64,000 nucleotides of DNA from Nothophaeocryptopus gaeumannii (GCA_031771865.1 JASISA010000023.1:1-64000); one strand, 5' to 3'. Shown: positions 42,163-52,555, counted from the first letter of the stretch. The notes: generated by a model from the sequence alone, not told the origin. Numbers and translations are program-made.

Positions 42163-43269
42163 CTAAAACTCCCACCTCAAAAGCACCGCCTCAAGTTCCA
42201 ACCACTGCAATCTCATCATGCCAAACTGATGCAGGATCATCTGCGCCGACGGGTACAAAGTTAACTGCGTGCATCCGACGTGGTTAATGCCGACCACCTT
42301 GCACATCGAAAAGGAGCCGTCGAAGGTAGTGATCCCTAGACGAACCTGGCTGGCAATCTGCCGACTCACTTGCATCAAATAGAAGCAGCCTGGAACGTCT
42401 TCGTCTTCGTGCACAGCGATAACTTGTGGATCTGGTTCACCACGGCCCGTTCGCACACATGCTTGAACATCACCGAAGGCAGTTATAGCGTTGCGGTAGA
42501 AATGATTTCGAGTGCCTTTGTCCATTCCCTCGATCCGCTCACTGATATCAGGCGTCAGACGCTCAAGGAGAGCTTCGTGAGCGTTTGCTCCAATGTCTGG
42601 TCTGGATCTATGATTGAGAGCGTTCTTCACCCTTCCCCCATCGCAGTCGCTGAAACGATACGGATTGGTGACGTGCTGTGTTTCGCTTGGATACCATTCC
42701 CTGATGCCAATTGCTGTGAGATGGTCTTGTGGAGGCGACACGACGACATTGAGCTGCAGAGCATAGGCATTCGGTCGAATGGGTTGGGACACAGGTGTCA
42801 AGATGGGTTCCTCGAATGCCAAGTCCGCGAAGTGGATGTCTCTCACATGTTTGTTCATCAGTGGGAAGGAGAGGATGTCTACGACATGCCACATGATTGC
42901 TTGCTCCGGCTTGTCGTTGATACCGATACGTTTCGACGGAACAGTGTCATCGTTTGGTTTGATATCCGGCTGTAAAAGCATCACGCTGTTACCTTGTCGG
43001 GTAAGAAGGACTCGCACCCATAGTTCTTCGAAGAAGCGCTCCTCTCCTGACCGCCTTTCAAGCTCGGCGGTCCAGTGCACGAGAAAGTCGCTCACCTTTT
43101 GGCCAAGCCAGTGATGATTCAACAGAGGTGAGGTCTTTGAGAGGTCAAAGTTGTTGAATGGATCAGCTCCACCGGTAGCGCTTTGGCCGAATCGCTCGGG
43201 ATGCTGTTTCTGTGTCTCCTGAGTGAGCTGTATGCTTCTGGCGAAGGCTTCTTGCTGCTGATCGGCCAT
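42163..43269 (-). CDS. Hypothetical protein, 368 aa
   Basis: A single exon starting MADQQQEAFARSIQLTQ. It contains well-formed segments (VSDFLVHWTAELERRSGEER, QAIMWHVVDILSFPLMNKHV, HEDEDVPGCFYLMQVSR) and ends with a hydrophobic, leucine-rich stretch. There is no signal peptide and no recognised domain. It lies just downstream of the broken P-loop NTPase on the same strand, so the two may once have been transcribed together. Confidence 0.52.
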   Translation of the reverse strand: MADQQQEAFARSIQLTQETQKQHPERFGQSATGGADPFNNFDLSKTSPLLNHHWLGQKVSDFLVHWTAELERRSGEERFFEELWVRVLLTRQGNSVMLLQPDIKPNDDTVPSKRIGINDKPEQAIMWHVVDILSFPLMNKHVRDIHFADLAFEEPILTPVSQPIRPNAYALQLNVVVSPPQDHLTAIGIREWYPSETQHVTNPYRFSDCDGGRVKNALNHRSRPDIGANAHEALLERLTPDISERIEGMDKGTRNHFYRNAITAFGDVQACVRTGRGEPDPQVIAVHEDEDVPGCFYLMQVSRQIASQVRLGITTFDGSFSMCKVVGINHVGCTQLTLYPSAQMILHQFGMMRLQWLELEAVLLRWEF

Positions 43270-43462
43270 TCTGACTAATGAACCGCACTCGCAAGACAGC
43301 GGCGAAAAAGAGCCTGCAAGCGCCTTAAGTAGCACGGCAACTCGGTCTCGAGCTGAGAAGCGCCTTCTGGTGGGAGTCTGTTTTGAGACATTTCTAGCTC
43401 CAGCCAACGCTGGTGAACGTCAAGGTATGTCCCAGATTGCGAAAGAAACAGCACCTTCCTGC

Positions 43463-44221
43463 TCAACTTATCCATGTGCAGACGCAACAACGATTCGAAA
43501 CCCATTCAGAACTATGCCGTGTTGTAGAGGAAGGTAGACTCATGTTCCTCGCAGTCCGCGTCTCAGCCAGGACGAGAAGGCGATTGTTACTGTTTGTTCT
43601 CCCTCCAATCTTCGCAGCCAGGTCAGTCAGAAGCGCGCAAGCATCTTCACCAGCGTTCTCAATCCCATCGAGAACAATCATGACTCCTTCGCTCTCGCCT
43701 GCGGGGGTGGCAGTCAACAGGCTCGGGAGCGTTACATCGGGCAAATGACGGAGATCTTGAACGTCCTCGATGCTGAAATAGTAAGGCCGCAACCGAACAG
43801 GATTCCAGCTCTCCGCTAGCAGAAGACCGGCCTCATTTCTGACAACATGCTCCGCCGCTGGAGATGTTTCACACGCAAGACTGTAGCACAAAAGCTTCGC
43901 AAAAGTCGTCTTCCCACGTCAAACTGGACCACTTAGGAACAAGACCTTGTTATCACGTACTCACTCCAATACGGATACGTATACCGGGCCATGGAGTGTG
44001 TCTGGAGCGTTTGCTTTTCTTAAGCCCCTGACAGCTTTGTCTTCTTGATAGAATGTCGACAGTAATGGGATGCAGCCCGTCGCCAGATTCAGTGTATCGC
44101 CATTCGGAAGAGTGAGAAGAGGCTCCGGACCAATATCAGTGGCAATCTTCTGATGATCCTTCAGAATGTTCATCCCGATGGGTGCTTGACAAATTTCTGA
44201 GCATCGATCGCTGGACTGCAT
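43463..44221 (-). pseudogene. P-loop NTPase (STAND/AAA-like), pseudogene
   Basis: One minus-strand frame runs from 44221 to 43463 but is cut by two TGA codons. Between them is a strand followed by a nucleotide-binding loop: KVLFLSGPV, then TGA, then RGKTTFAKLL, so the second stop sits inside the Walker A loop itself. A Walker B-like strand follows (VMIVLDGIENA) and then a sensor-like RLLVLAETR. The preceding part (NGDTLNLATGCIPLL, AVRGLRKANA) has no stop. Frames at 44333-44136 and 43505-43275 may be flanking remnants. An intron cannot remove the Walker A stop without also removing the loop. Likely a relic of a signalling NTPase of the kind fungi use in non-self recognition. Confidence 0.62.
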
Positions 44222-44499
44222 ATTCTGCCCGTGTCTCGATGGATGTGACTCGAGTGGCTGCAGATGCTCTCAGAAACCATCTTATCGATTCTCGTCCGCC
44301 AGATCGTAAGCACATGGCCTCATATATGGTCAAAGTGGTGCAAGGAACGCCGAGTGGATCTCGGCCAAGCTAAAGTCGAACGGGAGCCGTCACGTGTGAG
44401 ACATCCATGTCGTACAGGGGTGAGTCCGGCGTTCAAAATGGCATATCCACCTCTCGCTTTAGAACATCAAGCAGCAAACAACGACTTCCAAACATCATT

Positions 44500-44960
44500 A
44501 TGCCAATCCTCAATGACCTCACTCTACCAACCTCCAAAGAAGGCCTCCAGATCGCGGAGGAATCGCCTTTCTTCATTGCTTTCCTAGCCTCCAAAGATCC
44601 TGCGACCGGACGACCATGGTGTCCTGATGTAGTGGCCGCTTTACCAACACTAAAATCGACATTCCAAGGCCATGCAAAACCGACAGCGGCATTCGTTGAA
44701 GTTGGGCAAAGACCTGCGTACGTCAGAACCTGCTGCTTACTATGTTAGCTGATAATGCCACTGATACCTTACTTCAATGTAGATGGAAAGATCCCAAGAA
44801 CGTCTTCCGCTCACATTGGGATGTGCACAACGTGCCAACCCTGGTCCGTTATGAGAGAGTCAGGGGTGTTGTGCAGGAGACTGGAAGGCTGATTGAAGGC
44901 GAGATTCTGGACGCAGAGCGTTTGCAAGGACTGCTCGAGGGCAAAGGAAAGGGTGCATGA
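44500..44960 (+). CDS. Thioredoxin-like protein (TXNDC17/DUF953), one active-site Cys
   Basis: Exons 44500-44717 and 44783-44960 (65-bp GTACGT...TGTAG intron) give 131 residues. The order is that of the TXNDC17 (TRP14) family: LPTSKEGLQIAEESPFFIAFL, ASKDPATGRPWCPDV, AAFVEVG, then HWDVHNVPTLVRYERV with the cis-Pro of the thioredoxin fold. Family members usually have WCPDC; here the second Cys is Val. The protein should therefore not cycle a dithiol at this site. Cytosolic; no targeting signal. It may act as a monothiol or structural variant. Confidence 0.82.
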
Positions 44961-45289
44961 GGGTTGCGACATTTTGTCTCATGGGCTCGACGAGACAGCA
45001 GATTGGAAGTGAGCGGGCCCGAACATGATCTTTTCCGTCTGGCAAGGGAGCCTCCAGCTCCGTCAAGAATCGATTCAGAACGAAAGCTTTGTGTTCGCCG
45101 GCGATTTTCTTGAGCTGTCATGCTGATCAACCGCGGCTTCAGTTTGGTTCCGATGACGACTTTGGTGGGAGTCAGTAAATATACGTCTTCTGCCGTTGTT
45201 TCGAGTCTTACTCTTTGCGCGAGAACAGCAAATGCATGCTTGTAACAAAAGCGATCGCAAGCCCGCGGAAGAGGATGAGAATCTGATAT

Positions 45290-46244
45290 CCCTACGCAAG
45301 TCACGGATGACAACAGCATTCTGGCCCTCAAGTCTTTGGTATTCGAGAGAGCAAACGGCCTTGGCAAAGCAGTTCTCCAGCTCATTGATCCCTCAGGCAT
45401 ACCCAGCCTACCAACCGAGATCATCGCTCTACATGAGCCGAACGGCGAGAAGAGGCTGGAGCTGCTACGAGCGGGCGAGGTAGATGTTGCTCTCAACCTC
45501 TAGAGAACTGACAATCTCGACACCTTGGATCTTGCAGGGCCGCTGAAATGGGGTAAAGTCACCAGCACGCTACTCGGAAGTCACTACCTCAATTGCTTCG
45601 AAGGCATCTTCGCCGATTCCGACGCTCGTCTTGCCGTGAATCTCGCCGTTGATAACGACGCGCTTGTCAAGGAAGTCTACAAGGGTTTTGCAGCGCCATC
45701 TGCGACTGCTGTTAGCCCGCACCATCTTCGGTACTCTGGAGTGAACCTACATCCAATCCCTCACGATCCAGAGCGCGCTCGAGAGCTGCTCAAGAGGTTC
45801 GAGATTTCGCATCCCATACTACTTCCAACGCCGGACTACATGCCGGAGCACGCTGAGAAGATTTCAAAGTTCGTCGCTTTGGCTCTCGAAGCAGTCGGTC
45901 TGACCGTCAAGGTTGAGGTTGAAACCAATCGGCCGGAGTACGCCAGATCCATCGGCCTACAGAAGCAAGTGTGCGATTTGGCACTTTTCGACTCGACGCC
46001 CAACACCACCTTCCGTGTCGTGGACGATAAGATCTCCAGCGCGAACAACGCAACGTGGTGGCTTGGGTATCATGATGATGAGTTCCAGAGGTTGTTTGCC
46101 GATGCAAAAAATCAGGTGTCTGAGGCAGATCGGGCACACGCTTATGCGGAAGTGCCCACGAAGAGTGCAGGAGAGAATCCGCCTTGACAGTATATTGCTC
46201 ATCCGGAAGTTGTCTGGGCCACTCGTCAGGGTGTTGGGTTCTGA
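45290..46244 (+). pseudogene. Bacterial-type solute-binding protein family 5, pseudogene
   Basis: One plus-strand frame from about 45290 to the stop at 46242-46244 reads as the C-terminal two thirds of a family 5 extracellular solute-binding protein (peptide/nickel ABC type). Segments: RLELLRAGEVDVALNL, LGSHYLNCFEG, DARLAVNLAVDNDALVKEVY (the family's reading is close to VRQALNYAIDREALV), HDPERARELLKRF, ALEAVGLTVKVEVE and WWLGYHDDEFQRLFADA. The frame is cut by TAG at 45502-45504 and by TGA after ENPP at 46185-46187. At the latter site relatives have Trp and the sequence goes on QYIAHPEVVWATRQG. The N-terminal part is lost. Eukaryotes lack the matching ABC importers, so a bacterial origin is inferred. 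Confidence 0.72.
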
Positions 46245-46444
46245 CGCCCATGTGAGTAACTCAGACAGAGCACTCACGCACTGCTTTGTCTCGCTTGTCT
46301 AGTCGTTCACGCAGCTAGAAATTTCGAGATGCACGGACCAACAGTCTCTGTAGTATGTCAACCCGAGCACAGCTCTCCACAGACACGAAAAGCCGACCTC
46401 GGCGCCAAACGCACTGTTTGCTCAATCACTGACAGATACGACAA

Positions 46445-46837
46445 ATGCGCGGTATAGGAGCCAAGGCTTCGCCAGAGCCGCCATTTGAGTATACACGCGA
46501 AAGCTACTGGACGCTCCTCGACTTCACGAACGCGACCAAGCACGATTTGCAAAGCTATCTCCATAAGCGACAGTACGCCTTCCAGCCTGCAGCTACCAAG
46601 ACCCGGCTTCAATACCTAGCCACAAGAGCCGAGAAAGAACTCATCACATACGACAAGCTGAGCGCGGCTGAGCTGTATGACTTCTGCATTGCACGAGGCA
46701 TCCGCAAAGCCGGCGCAAGGGTCAGAAGCCGTCTCTATGGTCTTGATTATGAGATTGGAATGAGAGCATTCATCTCTGAGGAGAGCAAGAATTCCATGCG
46801 ATCGATGTCGGCGGTGATGTGTAGTACTTCTCTTTGA
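46445..46837 (+). CDS. Hypothetical 130-aa protein with SAP-like helices
   Basis: A short single-exon frame. Two helix-turn segments (TKHDLQSYLHKRQYAF then AATKTRLQYLATRAEK; SAAELYDFCIARGI) resemble SAP-like helix-extended-helix folds, which often bind DNA, but the match is loose. The last 20 residues are less structured, so the real 3' end might be spliced. No neighbour relationship is evident. Confidence 0.4.
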   Translation: MRGIGAKASPEPPFEYTRESYWTLLDFTNATKHDLQSYLHKRQYAFQPAATKTRLQYLATRAEKELITYDKLSAAELYDFCIARGIRKAGARVRSRLYGLDYEIGMRAFISEESKNSMRSMSAVMCSTSL

Positions 46838-47989
46838 TATTTAGAGAAGAAGGAAATAAGACTTCACGTTACTGGAACACAGAGCTCGACTCTTCCTGTG
46901 CAAGCTACACATACACAACCCTCCGAAGCCGACCTCTCCTCCGCCTTCAAAAACCCCTCCTCATTCTCTCCTCCCTCCACATCCCAGACTCATCTCACGA
47001 AGCCCTCTCTCCGTCGTCCTTCATCTCCAACGTCACCCTCAGGTCTCATTGAAGAGCCTGGATAACCTCCACTGGGGTCCACGCATTCGGTATCTCTCCC
47101 TCCTCGTAACCTCCACCCTGCAGATCTATATCCTCCTCCTCCTCCACCTCTATCTCGTAGCCGCAAGCACCTCCAACTCCCACCAATGCAGTCTGACTAG
47201 TAAGTAGTCTTCCAGAAACCACAATCCTTCTTAACATTCGCAGACTCCGCATTGCCAGACTCGGATTTTCTCGACTCAGAACAACATCCTCCATCTGACG
47301 GTCATTCCTGGTCTGCTTGCGGGGACGAACGCCCCACTGGGCGTATCCTGTCTGATGAAAAGAAAGAAAGGAGACAAGGGGATTGAGAAAGAAAGAAGAA
47401 GTGTTTAGATCCGGTCATGTAGCCAAATGTTTCGAAAATCCAAAGAAGGTAGGCCGATAGATCTGAAAGGGTATCTGAAAACATACTTCGAGATTAATGT
47501 ATCGATACAATCTCCTTCGAGGAGGGAATGGTTTGGTATTGAGCAGACGCGGGAGTGGTGGAGGGAGGAAATCAGGTGGGTTCCCCAAACTTCCGGAAAA
47601 AGATGATGAGAATCGAGCTTTGCTCTTGTCGGGCTCTGAATAGGTGATATTAGTAGTGTAGATATGTGGCATTAATCTTCACGTCGTGAAATCTCATCGT
47701 GTAGTATGTACTTCGCGTTCCAAAAAGGCCAAAAAGAAGCCAATAAAGGGGTATATCGCAAGAAACCAAAGATCTCCCTCCCTCTCCCCGTTTCTTCCCT
47801 CCTGTCATGCATCCTCGGGTTGTCGGGTCACGCCATCGTGAACTGACATGCAGTATCTGTGGTCGCCACTTTGGAAAACGTATCGCAGGGCTGGGGCGCG
47901 TGTGATTTTCGCAGTTAGAGCATGATTAGAAGTGGACTACGGCGTCCCATCCCTCGATTGACTTTCGCCTATCAGATGACGCCTCTCCT
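46838..47989. other. Gene-poor stretch; nothing firmly supported
   Basis: A minus-strand 82-codon frame (47294-47046) has an acidic run (EIEVEEEEDIDLQGG) and a second (47672-47415) is low complexity; neither is recognised. Purine-rich sequence (GAAAGAAAGGAG, GAAAGAAAGAAG) occurs at 47350-47400. I call no gene here. Confidence 0.3.
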
Positions 47990-49372
47990 CTAGTAGTCCG
48001 CCTGGTGCAAGTCCTTGGTGTCAGTCCTCGCAATGCCATGATACATGTCGTGCCTTTCCACTGTCCCAATCGGAGGAAGCTGATGCACGCCCTCAATCGG
48101 CGAATCCATAGGCTTGGCAGTCACCAGAGGAGTGGTCTTCGTAGCCGTATCCGGCCCACTGGTGTTTGTGCTCATCTTCTCTAGCCTGCTCCTCAAGTTC
48201 TCGTCCAGCATTGGAGGGACATCGATCGCACCTCCTCCTACAGACTTGCTCCTTTCGCGAGTCATAAGATGTCCTGCATCTGATTGAGCGCGTGGAGGAT
48301 CGGCATCTTCAGCAGTCGATGAAGGGCCAGAGAAGCTTCGGCTGTGGGAAGTGTGGTGCTCTTTTTTGTGGCTGCCGAAAGACTTGAACAGCTTAAGGAA
48401 GCCAGGCCGCTTCTTGTGAACACCATTCGCACCATTCTCTGCACTCTCAGTGTTGAGGAAGGCTGCTTGCTGCTTGTTGATGGCGGCTGTGGACATTGCC
48501 CATTCGCGAGACTCGCGGCTGATGTTGTCTAAAGCCTGCTGTGTCGCGATGACATATTCCGGGTAGTCTGCTTTGCAGGTCTCTTGCAAAAGGCGAAGCT
48601 TGGAGATGTCCATGGCTGTTCGCGTCCGATCCGGCATGATGTGCCAGCCAAACACTCGAATGTCCATCCTCATGGCCCGATCGACTTTCTCTTTCACGTC
48701 GCATATCGTTATGAGCTCGTCCACCTTGTCCTGGGTGAGCTGAATGAAGGCGCCGAACTTTGTCACATCTGCGATCATCCACGAAGTGTGCACGATCGAG
48801 TTTGTGCGTCTTGTGCTAATGTTGTGTGACTCTGCCACCTCTCGCAATAGCTCGTACTTCTCTCGGAATGCTTCCAGGCGGTTCGTGTCCATGGCTGGCT
48901 CCAACATCGGTCCAAATCGCTTGGGCGGCTTCAATCCGAATTTCGCCATCATTTCTTCGCGGGAGCCGTGCGAGGAGCGGTCAACGATGGCGCTTAATGT
49001 CTGCTCGATCGTGGTCCTCATGTCAGGATGGTCCAGTCTGGCGTCTCTCGCATCGAAGAAGGTGGGCTCTGTAAGGTCAGGATATGCAGCGCTCGGGTGT
49101 TTTGGCACTGCGCGATCAGCGACGGAAGCTGGTGGTGAAGCGACACCGACGACTGAGCCCCAGATGAGCAGACGCGCCTGTTGGAGGCCGAGGCGGGTCA
49201 GTAGCAGCTGCTCTTCCTTGTCCCATTTGTGCGATGGGTGAATCAGGCCAAATGCCTCGACACAGCTGCTGAACAAGCTTGCCAGTGCAATTGCTCCAGC
49301 GAGCAAGGCTTCAGCGTCGAGATTGGTCTCGACACGCTCTAGGTGGTCGCCATTGGTCTTGTCGACAGCCAT
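47990..49372 (-). CDS. HeLo-domain protein (prion-inhibition/propagation type)
   Basis: A single exon of 460 residues. The N-terminal 230 residues match the fungal HeLo domain, the helical membrane-targeting domain of HET-S-like proteins: AIALASLFSSCVEAFGLI, KEEQLLLTRLGLQQARLLIWGSVVG, RTTIEQTLSAIVDRS, and a later helical pair ending in DKVDELI. The C-terminal half is disordered, with a basic KKRPGFLKLFKSFGSHKKE patch and Ser-rich tail. I see no HET-s-like amyloid repeat and no NLR or kinase domain, so this is a stand-alone HeLo protein. Role in heterokaryon incompatibility or cell death is inferred from the family only. The Met at 49372 is preferred; an in-frame Met at 49498 adds 42 unlikely residues. 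Confidence 0.82.
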   Translation of the reverse strand: MAVDKTNGDHLERVETNLDAEALLAGAIALASLFSSCVEAFGLIHPSHKWDKEEQLLLTRLGLQQARLLIWGSVVGVASPPASVADRAVPKHPSAAYPDLTEPTFFDARDARLDHPDMRTTIEQTLSAIVDRSSHGSREEMMAKFGLKPPKRFGPMLEPAMDTNRLEAFREKYELLREVAESHNISTRRTNSIVHTSWMIADVTKFGAFIQLTQDKVDELITICDVKEKVDRAMRMDIRVFGWHIMPDRTRTAMDISKLRLLQETCKADYPEYVIATQQALDNISRESREWAMSTAAINKQQAAFLNTESAENGANGVHKKRPGFLKLFKSFGSHKKEHHTSHSRSFSGPSSTAEDADPPRAQSDAGHLMTRERSKSVGGGAIDVPPMLDENLRSRLEKMSTNTSGPDTATKTTPLVTAKPMDSPIEGVHQLPPIGTVERHDMYHGIARTDTKDLHQADY

Positions 49373-50431
49373 GTCTACTAAAGTGTCATCTGCCAGTGAG
49401 GTGGAAAGTGTGGTGGAGAGAATGTAGGAAAGAGTGCGAAGTGAAAAGTCGGGCGTGTGCGGCAGTCGAAGGATGGTAGTATGGTGACAAAGTGGCATCC
49501 AATAATCAGCTCAGTCTTATACAGTAGCAGCTGTAGCTGTAGATCCTGAGGTGCGGTTGTATTGGTACGAATGAGGGGAAGGGTGGTGGTACATGCATGC
49601 TTTCGCTTCGGCTGACTTTGTTTATGTCTGTGGCGTTCCAGCGTGGGAAGGTATACGGTATGCAGCATGCAGAAAACTCATCTCAGCAGTCCCAGCGAAG
49701 CATGGTGGGCGGGCTTGGGTGAAGCTTGAGACTCAGGTCGTCCGGTTCCGGTTCGCGGCAGGGATGTGAGCTTTTCGGCATCGTCTTCTCGACGTGTGCG
49801 CCACGAGACCCTGCAGCCGCTCGGTGTTCTCCTGTGAGATGAGGACAAAGCTGGCCGTCATCTGTGGCACATAGCTCTGGCGGTGACGAGAACGGTGCCT
49901 CACATGGTCATGCAGAAGACGATAGATTTCATTCACCCGGTTGAACTCCGACCCATGGCCGGTCTCTCTCGCATCCATATGCCAGCCGGCACTTTGCCGC
50001 ATCCGGCATTGCAGAGACGGAGGCTGACAAGAGGAACGGAGATGATGATGGAAGTAACGTCATGTAATTTGATGACTACGAATCTTGTCCCGAGCAACGA
50101 GAACGAACAGGCAAAGGCGTCGGCATCGGCATGGGATCAGTGCTCTGTCTTGGCCATCTAATCATATCAGCGGATCTGGCCGTGGCATTAGCATCCATTA
50201 GAAGCAACCAATGACGCACAGGACTAGCGGCTTGCCGAGGCACGACCATCTGGCCGCGGTGAGCAGACGCGAAACGACATCGGCTGCTCTGGCCCTTTGC
50301 CATGGGATCACACCGAGGAACCGAGCAATAGTCTGACCGTCATCAATATTATATTGCCATCTTTCCTTCAGGCGCCTGGCTCGGTTCATCCTCCTCCTCA
50401 TCCTCCTTGTTCTTCGACTTCTACCACAATC
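49373..50431. other. Divergent intergenic region, HeLo gene / acyl-CoA oxidase
   Basis: 1.06 kb between two start codons. Frames at 49733-50161 on both strands are short and unlike any family I know. The acyl-CoA oxidase leader (about 50297-50431) is C/T-rich. No specific regulatory site is assigned. Confidence 0.35.
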
Positions 50432-52555
50432 ATGGCCGAGCCAGTCCCCCAATGGGTCCGCGATTTGAAGCCATCAGGACCGCAGGGTTCCGAGCTTCTT
50501 GCTCAAGAACGCAAGACATCACATGTCAATGTCGACAAGCTTAGCGAGTTCCTCTTCACAAGGGAAGCTCTTGAGCGGAAGCAGAAAGTTCTAAAGATCC
50601 TTCAAGCGGAAAGGGTCTTCGACAAGAGCCAGGACTACTTCGACGGCAGAGTCGACAAATTTGAGAAGGCATTGGCAAGAGCGAAGAGGCTGAACCAGAT
50701 CTATACAAAGCAAGGATGGGGCGAGATGGAGAAGAGAGTGGCCAATGATCTTATATCCGAGCCTCTGCCATACGCTCTCCACGAGGGCATGTACATCGTC
50801 ACCATCCGCGGTCAAGGGACACCAGAGCAGCACAAGAAGTACCTCAAGCCCGCAGAGGCACACGACCACGTTGGATGTTACGCCCAGACGGAATTGGGAC
50901 ACGGCTCGAACGTGCGAGGCCTCGAGACCACAGCTACCTGGAACCCTGACGACAAGACCTTCACCATCCACTCGCCTCACCTCACAGCTTCGAAGTGGTG
51001 GATCGGCTCGCTGGGACGCACTGCGAACCATGCCTGTGTCATGGCGCAACTCATCATCAATGGTCGATCAATGGGCCCGCACCCGTTCATCGTTCCGATC
51101 AGGGACCTGAAGACGCACAAGATGCTGCCAAACATTTACGCTGGAGACATTGGCCCGAAGTTTGGTTACAACACCATGGATAACGGCTTCTTGCTGTTCA
51201 ACAAGGTCAAGGTGCCGCATGATGCCATGTTGGCTCGCTTCTCTGCCGTGGACCCAAAGACGAGCAAGTACATGAAGCCAGCCTCGCCCGCGCTTGTCTA
51301 CGGAACTCTCACCTGGGTGCGAAGCACAATCGTACTGCAGTCCGGCAGCACACTCGCGCGTGGTGTCACAATCGCCACCCGATACCTCGCAGTCCGTCGT
51401 CAATTTCAGGATCGTGATGCACCTGAGTGGCAGAAGGGAGAGAACCAGACTCTGAACTACACCATGGTCCAGATCCGACTACTTCCGTTGCTCGCGTCCT
51501 GTTTCGCACTGCACTTCACTGGCAAGGGCATGATGGAGCTCTACGAAGCCAACCAGAAGAAGATGACCAGCAACACCTCTAGCAAGGACCAGAGCATGCG
51601 AGGAGCTGGACCAGAAGAGACCCAGGCCGGCTCAGACTTGCTCGCTGACCTTCACGGTACATCCTGCGGTCTCAAATCACTCTGTTCAACCATTGCTGCT
51701 GAGGGTCTGGAAGTTTGCCGCCGTGCCATGGGTGGTCACGGATACAGTGCCTTCTCGGGTGTCGGATCCTGGTACGCCGACTACCTACCGACCTGCACAT
51801 GGGAGGGCGACAACTTCATGTTGACGCAGCAAGTCGCTCGTTATCTCTTGAAGTCCGCACGCTCTGTCCTCAAGGGCAACGAGCCCAACAACGACACCAC
51901 CGAGATCCTGCACTACTATCTCAAGCGCCAAGACACCGGCGCAGCCTTCGACATCCTCGGCAAGGACGAAGACATCGTCTCCGCCTTCGCCTGGCGCTCC
52001 GCGTACTTCACTTTCGAAGCCCTCCGTGCCCGCGATGATGAGAAGAAGTCCTGGAACTCCCTCCTTCCCTCCTTCTACGCCCTCAGCAAAGCCCACTCGC
52101 AATACCTCATCGTCAAGAACTTCTACGAAACTCTCCACTCCTCCACAGCCGACATTACACACAAACTCGACCCGGAAACTCTCGGCGTCGTGCACAAGCT
52201 CTTCCGTCTCTTCGCCCTCAACACCCTCGTCAACGAGTCCTCCGAGTTCTTCACGTCCTCCGCATGCACAGTCTCCCAGATTCGACTCGCAAGGAGCAAG
52301 GCTGTCATGCAGTTGCTCGAGGAGATTCGACCTCATGCGCTACGGTTGGTTGATGCGTGGAATTTCCCGGATTGGCAGTTGAATAGCTCGCTGGGCAGGA
52401 GTGATGGAAAAGTATACGAGGATATGTTCTACAGGGCCTCCGAGCTCAACCCACTTAACCAGAAGATTGTGGACCCTTACCCGAATAGCCCGGTCATTTA
52501 TAAGAATGATGAAAGTGGGCCGTATGCTGCTCTCTTGAAGGGAGCGAAGTTGTAA
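50432..52555 (+). CDS. POX1: Peroxisomal acyl-CoA oxidase
   Basis: A single-exon 707-residue FAD enzyme that carries out the first step of peroxisomal beta-oxidation, making trans-2-enoyl-CoA and hydrogen peroxide. Landmarks: YCAQTELGHGSNV-like sequence (CYAQTELGHGSNVRGLETTA), WWIGSLGRTANHACVMAQL, GDIGPKFGYNTMDNGFLLF, and RRAMGGHGYSAFSGVG. The catalytic-Glu segment CTWEGDNFMLTQQVARYL follows. The protein ends AKL, a PTS1 peroxisome signal. Length is normal for the family. The start MAEPVPQWVRDL is chosen; the upstream open frame to 50297 is leader. Its 3' end faces the membrane-protein gene (129 bp apart). Confidence 0.95.
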   Translation: MAEPVPQWVRDLKPSGPQGSELLAQERKTSHVNVDKLSEFLFTREALERKQKVLKILQAERVFDKSQDYFDGRVDKFEKALARAKRLNQIYTKQGWGEMEKRVANDLISEPLPYALHEGMYIVTIRGQGTPEQHKKYLKPAEAHDHVGCYAQTELGHGSNVRGLETTATWNPDDKTFTIHSPHLTASKWWIGSLGRTANHACVMAQLIINGRSMGPHPFIVPIRDLKTHKMLPNIYAGDIGPKFGYNTMDNGFLLFNKVKVPHDAMLARFSAVDPKTSKYMKPASPALVYGTLTWVRSTIVLQSGSTLARGVTIATRYLAVRRQFQDRDAPEWQKGENQTLNYTMVQIRLLPLLASCFALHFTGKGMMELYEANQKKMTSNTSSKDQSMRGAGPEETQAGSDLLADLHGTSCGLKSLCSTIAAEGLEVCRRAMGGHGYSAFSGVGSWYADYLPTCTWEGDNFMLTQQVARYLLKSARSVLKGNEPNNDTTEILHYYLKRQDTGAAFDILGKDEDIVSAFAWRSAYFTFEALRARDDEKKSWNSLLPSFYALSKAHSQYLIVKNFYETLHSSTADITHKLDPETLGVVHKLFRLFALNTLVNESSEFFTSSACTVSQIRLARSKAVMQLLEEIRPHALRLVDAWNFPDWQLNSSLGRSDGKVYEDMFYRASELNPLNQKIVDPYPNSPVIYKNDESGPYAALLKGAKL

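Noticed and set aside
44849..45496. A 215-codon minus-strand frame
   Set aside because: It is antisense to the thioredoxin-like exon 2 and to the readable solute-binding-protein relic and has low-complexity content.
47990..48440. A HET-s-type prion-forming C-terminus on the HeLo protein
   Set aside because: The tail is Ser/Thr/Pro and Lys-rich and lacks the paired Asn/Gly-hydrophobic repeats of that motif.
51785..52336. A 183-codon minus-strand frame rich in Glu/Val
   Set aside because: It is the antisense shadow of the acyl-CoA oxidase gene.
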